In this document: positions 8,289-13,330 of the stretch, piece after piece
Layout of the letters: each line of letters begins with the position of its first letter
Position numbering within the stretch: position 1 is the stretch's first letter
Assembly (NCBI GenBank): GCA_902494855.1
Contig: CABUVC010000014.1
Coordinates: 1-16,209 of the forward strand
Source of the DNA: an uncultured Collinsella sp.
Lineage (GTDB): Bacteria > Actinomycetota > Coriobacteriia > Coriobacteriales > Coriobacteriaceae
Direction: 5' to 3'
Length of the DNA stretch: 16,209 nt
Made by a program: the position numbers and the translations under genes
The notes under the pieces: generated by a model
Told to the model about the DNA's origin: nothing
What the model saw: only the letters and a program-made list of their open reading frames with translations
Database searches by the model: none

Positions 8289-10235
8289 GTGCGCGTGGCC
8301 GGTCACGACAACATACCAACGCTTGCCGAGCAGGTTTCGCGCGTTCCCACACAGCCCGGATGCTACCTTTGGAAGGATGCCAAGGGCGATGTCATCTACG
8401 TGGGCAAGGCGAAAAACCTGCGCGCCCGCATGCGTCAATACGTGACACTGCAGGATGAGCGTCAAAAGATCCCGCTGATGATGCAGCTGGTGGCGAGCTT
8501 TGACTACATCGTTGTCGAAACCGAGCATGAGGCGCTTGTACTCGAGCGCAACCTGATCGGCCAGTACCATCCGTACTTTAACGTCGACCTCAAGGATGAC
8601 AAGAGCTACCCCTTTATCGCCATTACAAAGGGCGACCTGTATCCCGCGATCAAATACACGCGTGAGCGTCATAAGCCGGGAACGCGCTATTTTGGACCCT
8701 ATACCGATAGCCGTGCGGCACGTGAGACGATAGATACGCTGCGCAAGGTTATCCCCATCTGCTCTGCATCCTGTGCGGAGTGGCGTCGTTGTCGCCGTAC
8801 CATCGAGTCCCACAAGGGCGAGGAAGACATCGTCAATATGATTTGCGCACAAAACGGGCGTCCCTGCTTTGACTACCATGTCGGGCGCGGCCCGGGTGCG
8901 TGTGTCGGCGCGATTTCCCCGGCAGACTATGCCAAGAACGTCAAGCGTGTCGAGCGTTTTTTGTCGGGCCATCGCAAGGATGTCGTCGATGAGCTGACCT
9001 CCGAGATGACGGATGCCGCCGAGGCGCTCGACTTTGAGCGCGCGGCACGCGTCAAACGTCGTTTGGAGGTCATCAGGGGTCTGGACGATCGTCAGCAAGT
9101 CGTTTTTCCCTCCAGTGTCGATATCGATGTCATCGGGTTCTATCGCGAGGAGACCATCTCCGCCGCTTGCGTCTTCGTCGTTCGCGAGGGCCGAACAGTT
9201 CGCACCTGCGAGTTCATTCTCGACAAGGGTCTTGATGTTGACGAGGAAGAGCTCCAGTCGGGCTTTCTTAAGCGCTATTACGACGAGACGGCTGATATTC
9301 CAGCTGAGGTCAACCTTTCCGTCGAGCTTGAGGATGCGGAGGCGCTGGGGGAGTGGCTTGCGGGCAAGCGTGAGCGTTCCTGCCATCTCCATAGGCCGCA
9401 GCGTGGCGAAAAGCACCGTCTGCTCGATATGGCATCCAAAAATGCGCGCCATGCCCTCATGCGCTACATGATGCGAACGGGGTACGCTGACGACCGCACC
9501 AATCAAGCGCTGCTGGAGCTCGAAAGTGCGTTGGCGCTGCCATCGCCGCCGTTGCGTATCGAGTGCTTCGATATCTCTACACTGCATGGCACCTTTACGG
9601 TCGCCTCAATGGTGGTGTTTACCAACGGGCGCGCCGACAAGAGCCAGTACCGTCGTTTTAAAATTCAGGCCGAATTGGACGAGGCAAACGACTTCGTGTC
9701 GATGTCCGAGGTTTTGGGACGACGCTATGCTCCCGAGCGCATGGCCGACGAGCGCTTTGGCTCGCGCCCCGATTTGCTCGTTGTCGATGGCGGTAAGCCG
9801 CAATTGACCGCTGCGATCAAGCAACTTGAGGCTCTTGGGCTCGATATACCAGTTTGTGGCTTGGCGAAGGCCGACGAGGAAGTTTTTGTGCCTTGGGACG
9901 AGACTCCTGTCGTGCTGCCGACCGGGTCTGCTTCGCTCTATCTAATTAAACAGGTACGCGATGAGTCCCACCGATTTGCCATCACGTTCCATCGCGAATT
10001 GCGCGACAAGGCCATGACGGTTTCGGTACTCGATGACGTTCCAGGCGTGGGACCCACCAGAAAACGTGCCCTTATGCGCCATTTTGGCTCGATGAAGCGT
10101 TTGCGCGCGGCGAGCGAGCAAGAGATCGCGGAAGTTCGCGGCATACCGGCCGATGTTGCCAAGGCGGTCCACGAGGCGCTCGTTGCATGGAATGCCGAGC
10201 GCGCCGAGGCGGCGGCTGGCCATTCCGATAGCTAA
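8289..10235 (+). CDS. uvrC: Excinuclease ABC subunit UvrC
   Basis: A 648-residue UvrC, the nuclease that makes both incisions in nucleotide excision repair. Order of domains: GIY-YIG nuclease (about 18-98; here G24-C25-Y26 and Y37-V38-G39), a region with six cysteines (158, 162, 168, 186, 193, 205), UVR motif for UvrB contact (about 236-266), RNase H-like nuclease with probable catalytic D428 (CFDIS), D500 (VVDGG) and H561 (DESHRF), and a helix-hairpin-helix tail (about 583-632). The cysteine region has an insertion of roughly 23 residues compared with typical UvrC. The start is uncertain: GTG at 8289 directly follows the murJ stop, and a second in-frame GTG lies at 8295. Neither has a strong ribosome-binding site, which suggests coupling to murJ translation. 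Usual length is about 600 residues. Confidence 0.96.
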   Translation: MRVAGHDNIPTLAEQVSRVPTQPGCYLWKDAKGDVIYVGKAKNLRARMRQYVTLQDERQKIPLMMQLVASFDYIVVETEHEALVLERNLIGQYHPYFNVDLKDDKSYPFIAITKGDLYPAIKYTRERHKPGTRYFGPYTDSRAARETIDTLRKVIPICSASCAEWRRCRRTIESHKGEEDIVNMICAQNGRPCFDYHVGRGPGACVGAISPADYAKNVKRVERFLSGHRKDVVDELTSEMTDAAEALDFERAARVKRRLEVIRGLDDRQQVVFPSSVDIDVIGFYREETISAACVFVVREGRTVRTCEFILDKGLDVDEEELQSGFLKRYYDETADIPAEVNLSVELEDAEALGEWLAGKRERSCHLHRPQRGEKHRLLDMASKNARHALMRYMMRTGYADDRTNQALLELESALALPSPPLRIECFDISTLHGTFTVASMVVFTNGRADKSQYRRFKIQAELDEANDFVSMSEVLGRRYAPERMADERFGSRPDLLVVDGGKPQLTAAIKQLEALGLDIPVCGLAKADEEVFVPWDETPVVLPTGSASLYLIKQVRDESHRFAITFHRELRDKAMTVSVLDDVPGVGPTRKRALMRHFGSMKRLRAASEQEIAEVRGIPADVAKAVHEALVAWNAERAEAAAGHSDS

Positions 10236-10335
10236 ACACGAGCCTAAACAACTGATATACATGATTGCGCGATTTTCAACCATTTATTTCGCCATGATTG
10301 CCTGCTGGTTTCGGGTTTTATTAACGCTAAAACGT

Positions 10336-10374
10336 TTGACTAACCCAAGCGAAAACCCTGCTATCCTGCGGGTT
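10336..10374 (+). promoter_or_regulatory. Candidate oppA promoter P1 with extended -10 and dyad
   Basis: TTGACT (10336-10341) is followed after 20 bases by TATCCT (10362-10367), itself preceded by TG one base upstream, an extended -10 arrangement (TGCTATCCT). The spacer is longer than ideal, but extended -10 promoters tolerate a poor -35. The -10 box is framed by AACCC(T)GC (10354-10361) and GCGGGTT (10368-10374), a dyad that could bind a regulator. Transcription from here would start near 10374 and include the whole structured leader. Confidence 0.4.
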
Positions 10375-10399
10375 GACGAAGACTGATATCTCACCTCGT

Positions 10400-10480
10400 C
10401 GATACATACTGTCTGGCGAATCATTTGTCAATGAATTCGGTGAACGGTAGTAAATACCGTTCAAGCGTATGTATGTATCG
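10400..10480 (+). promoter_or_regulatory. Nested inverted repeats: possible three-way-junction RNA
   Basis: An outer stem CGATACATAC (10400-10409) pairs perfectly with GTATGTATCG (10471-10480). It encloses two hairpins: CGAATCATT (10417-10425) with AATGAATTCG (10430-10439, one bulged A, loop TGTC), and TGAACGGTA (10441-10449) with TACCGTTCA (10455-10463, loop GTAAA). Together they form a compact 81-base three-way junction upstream of oppA. The right outer arm lies in a GTAT triplet repeat (10467-10478), so it could slide. I do not recognise it as a known riboswitch or T-box. The alternative is a set of DNA operators; the TGAACGGTA palindrome is a good repressor-site candidate. Confidence 0.5.
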
Positions 10481-10502
10481 GTCGCCGAGCGCGGCACCTC
10501 AG

Positions 10503-10530
10503 TTGGGTTCGTCGGTAGGTAAGGTATATA
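10503..10530 (+). promoter_or_regulatory. Alternative oppA promoter P2
   Basis: TTGGGT (10503-10508) and TATATA (10525-10530) are 16 bases apart, giving a possible second promoter about 70 bases before the oppA start codon. The -10 is good and the -35 matches at only about half its positions. If this is the real promoter, the inverted repeats at 10400-10480 would act as DNA sites and not as RNA. Confidence 0.3.
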
Positions 10531-10546
10531 TCGTCCGCAAGTTGCG

Positions 10547-10570
10547 CGGGGGCAAGTCTAGGTGCTCCCG
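10547..10570 (+). promoter_or_regulatory. Leader hairpin upstream of oppA
   Basis: CGGGGGCA (10547-10554) pairs with TGCTCCCG (10563-10570), eight pairs with one G-U, around an eight-base loop. It is present in the transcript from either candidate promoter. No T-run follows, so it is not an obvious intrinsic terminator. It may be part of the same leader regulation. Confidence 0.4.
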
Positions 10571-10577
10571 AGTAAGA

Positions 10578-10596
10578 TTCTCTATTGATAGGAGAA
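10578..10596 (+). promoter_or_regulatory. Hairpin covering the oppA ribosome-binding site
   Basis: TTCTCTA (10578-10584) can pair with TAGGAGAA (10589-10596, one bulged G) around a TTGA loop. The right arm contains the AGGAGA ribosome-binding site of oppA, whose ATG is at 10600. Folding would hide the site, so this is a candidate translational switch. A seven-pair AT-rich stem is marginally stable, which would suit regulation or simply be neutral. Confidence 0.4.
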
Positions 10597-10599
10597 GAC

Positions 10600-12213
10600 A
10601 TGGCCATCATCAACAAGGGTATGTCCAGGCGTTCGTTCCTCGGCCTCACCGGCAGCGTCGCTGCTGTCGCCGGCCTTGGTCTCACTGGCTGCGGTGGCAG
10701 CTCTAGCGACGAGGGTTCCGCTTCCGGTTCCACCGATTCCGCCAACCGTGGCGGCGGCGTGATCACCGCTGGTTCCGCTTACGCTCCGTCCAGCTTCGAT
10801 CCCGCCAGCACCGGCTCCGCTGTGGGCCTGGGTGCTAACTGGCACGTCGTCGAGGGCCTCTACGGCATCGATTACCACGACTACAGCACCTTCAACGAGC
10901 TCGCCACCGACGATCCTAAGTCTGTGGACGACACCACTTTCGAGGTCACCATCCGCAAGGGCGCCAAGTTCTCCGATGGCACCGAGGTCACCGCTGACGA
11001 TGTCGTTGCCTCCTACACCGCTTGCGCCGCTTCCGCTACCTACGCTCCGTTCTTCCAGCCCTTCGAGTCCATCGAGGCCAAGGACGCCAGCACCGTGACG
11101 GTCAAGACCAAGGTCCCCAACTTCTCCCTGCTCAAGGATCGTCTGGCCATCGTCCGCGTTACCCCGGCCACCCAGACCGAGGAGGATCGCGCCAAGCAGC
11201 CGATCGGCTCCGGCCCCTGGATGTACGACTCTATCTCCGATACCGAGATCACCTTGGTTCCCAACCCCGAGTACAACGGTGAGTATGCTGCCGAGGATAA
11301 GAAGATTCAGTACAGCATCCTGACCGACCCCACCGCTCGCGTTACCGCTCAGCAGGAGGGCTCCACGCTCGTTATGGAGCTCGTTACCGCTGACGCCGTC
11401 GACCAGCTCGAGAGCGCCGGCTGCAAGATCGATAACGTTCAGGGTTTCGGCACCCGCTTCATCATGTTCAACGTCGCCAAGGAGCCTTGGAACAACGTCA
11501 AGGTCCGTCAGGCTGTCATGTATGCGCTCGACACCGAGAAGATGGTCAGCAACACCTTCGCCGGCCTTGCCACCGCTGCCAGCTGCTACCTGCCCAAGAG
11601 CTTCACCAACTATCATGAGGCTTCCACGGTGTACAAGACCGACGCCAAGAAGGCTAAGAAGCTCATCGAGGAGTCTGGCATCACCCCGGGTGCCATCACC
11701 CTGCGCACCACCGATAACGAGCAGATTAAGGGCATGGCCGCCCAGGTCAAGAACGACCTCGACGCTCTCGGCTTCGATGTGACCATCCAGACCGATACCT
11801 CGCCGGCCACCTACGCTGCCATCGACGGCGGCGAGGCCTATGATATCCTCCTTGCCCCTGGCGATCCTTCCTGCTTCGGTGCCGACCCCGACCTGCTGCT
11901 CAACTGGTGGTACGGCGACAACGTCTGGATGCAGACCCGTTGCCCGTGGAAGGAGTCCGCTGAGTGGCAGAAGCTCCACGGTCTCATGGACGAGGCTCTT
12001 GCCGCCGAGGGCGACGAGCAGCAGAAGAAGTGGAACGAGTGCTTCGACATCATTGCCGACAACGCCGTTCTGTACCCCGTTGTCCACGTCAAGACCGTCT
12101 CCGCTTCCTGGGACGATCCGTCCACTGCGCCCAACGGCGAGGCCCTCGATGGCTTCAAGGGCATCGGCACGACGAGCATGTCCTTCAGGGGCGTCGCGAC
12201 CGTCAAGGCGTAA
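10600..12213 (+). CDS. oppA: Oligopeptide ABC transporter substrate-binding lipoprotein OppA
   Basis: A 537-residue extracellular solute-binding protein of family 5 (OppA/DppA), the peptide receptor of the importer encoded downstream. The N-terminus has a twin-arginine-like SRRSFLG (9-15), a hydrophobic stretch, and a lipobox LTGC with Cys31 as lipid attachment site, followed by a Gly/Ser/Asp-rich linker to about residue 50. The family 5 fold then runs to the end; recognisable blocks include TFEVTIRKGAKFSDGTEVTA (about 108-127) followed by DDVVASY, and KVRQAVMYALD (about 302-312). The ATG at 10600 was chosen over the upstream TTG at 10585 because AGGAGA lies six bases before it. Codon choice is strongly biased to C- and G-ending optimal codons, more so than in uvrA or uvrC, suggesting high expression. 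Ligand (peptide, dipeptide or nickel) cannot be fixed from sequence alone. Confidence 0.93.
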   Translation: MAIINKGMSRRSFLGLTGSVAAVAGLGLTGCGGSSSDEGSASGSTDSANRGGGVITAGSAYAPSSFDPASTGSAVGLGANWHVVEGLYGIDYHDYSTFNELATDDPKSVDDTTFEVTIRKGAKFSDGTEVTADDVVASYTACAASATYAPFFQPFESIEAKDASTVTVKTKVPNFSLLKDRLAIVRVTPATQTEEDRAKQPIGSGPWMYDSISDTEITLVPNPEYNGEYAAEDKKIQYSILTDPTARVTAQQEGSTLVMELVTADAVDQLESAGCKIDNVQGFGTRFIMFNVAKEPWNNVKVRQAVMYALDTEKMVSNTFAGLATAASCYLPKSFTNYHEASTVYKTDAKKAKKLIEESGITPGAITLRTTDNEQIKGMAAQVKNDLDALGFDVTIQTDTSPATYAAIDGGEAYDILLAPGDPSCFGADPDLLLNWWYGDNVWMQTRCPWKESAEWQKLHGLMDEALAAEGDEQQKKWNECFDIIADNAVLYPVVHVKTVSASWDDPSTAPNGEALDGFKGIGTTSMSFRGVATVKA

Positions 12214-12228
12214 GACTCGCTTGAGTCT
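12213..12228 (+). other. Hairpin 1 of the oppA-oppB spacer
   Basis: AGACTC and GAGTCT form a six-pair stem with a GCTT loop, beginning at the last base of the oppA stop codon. It is the first of four hairpins in the 157-base spacer. A 3'-end-protecting role for the oppA message is plausible. Confidence 0.45.
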
Positions 12229-12241
12229 GTATGCAGGATGT

Positions 12242-12256
12242 CGGTCGTTGGGACCG
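12242..12256 (+). other. Hairpin 2 of the oppA-oppB spacer
   Basis: CGGTC and GACCG form a five-pair GC-rich stem around GTTGG. On its own it could be chance; it matters because it is one of four consecutive hairpins. Confidence 0.3.
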
Positions 12257-12275
12257 TATCCTCATAGTTGAAACA

Positions 12276-12309
12276 AAGACCCGGGCGGCAACGATGTCGC
12301 TCGGGTCTT
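12276..12309 (+). terminator. Strong hairpin between oppA and oppB, probable attenuator
   Basis: AAGACCCGGGCG (12276-12287) pairs with CGCTCGGGTCTT (12298-12309), twelve pairs including one G-T, around a ten-base loop. It is followed by TTGTAATG, a weak T-run in the direction of opp transcription; the opposite strand has a better T-rich tail (TTTGTTTC). It probably causes partial termination or blocks 3' decay, so that oppA mRNA exceeds permease mRNA, as is common for receptor genes of importers. Confidence 0.65.
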
Positions 12310-12312
12310 GTA

Positions 12313-12330
12313 ATGAGTATCCGTACTCAT
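12313..12330 (+). other. Hairpin 4 of the oppA-oppB spacer
   Basis: ATGAGTA and TACTCAT are perfect 7-base inverted repeats around a TCCG loop, three bases after the attenuator-like hairpin. It could be a second protective hairpin or an operator. No promoter for oppB is convincing in this spacer. Confidence 0.4.
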
Positions 12331-12370
12331 ATACCAGTTGGTCCTACCGACAAAAGAAAGGGGAGAGAAC

Positions 12371-13327
12371 GTGAACAACTTGCTACGTTTGATTGGAAGG
12401 CGTCTTGTGGCGCTGCCGATCATGGCATTGGGCGTCACCGTCCTGGTGTTCTTCCTTATGTCGTTCTCCAAGACCGACCCCGCCTACACGGCGTTGGGTG
12501 ACGGTGCCTCGCCCGAGGCGGTTGCCGAGTACCATGAGAAGTATGGTCTGGACGACCCCTGGCCCGTGCGCTACGTGCGCTATATGGGCGATTTGATCCA
12601 TGGCGACATGGGCACCTATGGTGCTGCTCGCAACTCCGTTGCCAAGCGCATCTCCACGGCCCTGCCCGTCACGATGCAGCTGACCTTCATCGGTCTTGCC
12701 ATCGGTGCGGTCGTTTCGTTTTTGCTCGGCGTCATCGCGGCACTGTATCGCGACAAATGGCCGGACCAAGTGATCCGCGTCTTTTCCATCGCCGGCTTGG
12801 CAACCCCGTCGTTCTGGCTTGCCGTTCTGTTGATCCTGCTGTTCTCTTCCTACCTTAAGGTGCTCCCGGCATCGGGTGCTCTGCCTCACTTCACCACGAA
12901 TCCGGTTGGCTATCTGGGACGCATGATCATGCCCGCTATCGCCTTGGCATTTCCGCTGACGGGCCAGATGACTCGTATCGTGCGTACCGCCATGGTCGAG
13001 GAGCTCGACAAGGATTATGTCCGTATGGCTCGCGGCGCCGGCGTTCCCGAGAAGGTCGTCGTCGGCATCAACGTTCTTCGCAATGCGCTGATCACCCCGG
13101 TCACCACCCTCGGTCTTAAGATCGGTTACCTCATGGGCGGCGCCGTCGTCATCGAGGTTATCTTCAACCTCCCCGGCATGGGCACCGCGATTCTGCAGGG
13201 CGTTCAGGGCAACGAGGCGAACCTGGTTCAGGGCGTCGTCATCGTCGTTGCTCTTGCCTTCATCATCATCAACATCGTGGTTGACATGCTCTACCTGCTC
13301 ATCAACCCGCGCATCAGGACGGTGTAG
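12371..13327 (+). CDS. oppB: Oligopeptide ABC transporter permease OppB
   Basis: A 318-residue permease with six membrane segments, one half of the transmembrane channel of the peptide importer. It begins with the typical LLRLIGRRLVALP helix 1 (4-16), has a large external loop (about 32-95), and a cytoplasmic EAA-type coupling loop EELDKDYVRMARGAGVPEKV (210-229), where the ATPases dock. The C-terminus NPRIRTV is typical of OppB/DppB. I place the start at GTG 12371, five bases after GGGGAG; the in-frame ATG at 12338 would add 11 residues that translate the ribosome-binding site itself. The spacing to the next gene is three bases. Confidence 0.93.
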   Translation: MNNLLRLIGRRLVALPIMALGVTVLVFFLMSFSKTDPAYTALGDGASPEAVAEYHEKYGLDDPWPVRYVRYMGDLIHGDMGTYGAARNSVAKRISTALPVTMQLTFIGLAIGAVVSFLLGVIAALYRDKWPDQVIRVFSIAGLATPSFWLAVLLILLFSSYLKVLPASGALPHFTTNPVGYLGRMIMPAIALAFPLTGQMTRIVRTAMVEELDKDYVRMARGAGVPEKVVVGINVLRNALITPVTTLGLKIGYLMGGAVVIEVIFNLPGMGTAILQGVQGNEANLVQGVVIVVALAFIIINIVVDMLYLLINPRIRTV

Positions 13328-13330
13328 ATT

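Larger units (their letters stand above)
10236..10599 (+). other. Gene-free region between uvrC and oppA
   Basis: This 364-base stretch has no credible gene. From left to right it holds a 9-base direct repeat CATGATTGC (10260-10268 and 10293-10301), an AT-rich dyad GTTTTA/TAAAAC (10315-10320 and 10328-10333) that may be a weak uvrC terminator or operator, two candidate promoters, a nested three-way-junction-like inverted repeat, and two further hairpins, the last covering the oppA ribosome-binding site. A good terminator for uvrC with a T-run was not found. Confidence 0.7.

Noticed and set aside
8103..9587. A 494-codon minus-strand frame across the murJ-uvrC junction
   Set aside because: It overlaps two well-supported genes completely and shows no domain or start signal.
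10260..10301. Direct repeat CATGATTGC, two copies 33 bases apart
   Set aside because: Too short to interpret as an attachment site or repeat family; no mobile gene nearby.
10153..10386. A 77-codon plus-strand frame from the end of uvrC into the leader region
   Set aside because: Most of it is an alternate frame of uvrC; no ribosome-binding site and it runs through the candidate promoter.
10371..10410. TTGACG (10373-10378) as -35 of a promoter with a GATACA or CATACT -10
   Set aside because: Spacing is 22-26 bases, too long for a standard promoter.
10467..10478. GTAT triplet repeat as a phase-variable microsatellite
   Set aside because: Only three units in a non-coding leader; too short for frequent slippage.
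10425..10706. A 93-codon plus-strand frame across the oppA leader
   Set aside because: It overlaps the start of oppA in another frame and lies in the inverted-repeat region; no ribosome-binding site.
10582..12087. A 501-codon minus-strand frame opposite oppA
   Set aside because: Gly/Val/Leu/Asp-rich shadow of the strongly biased oppA codons; no motif.
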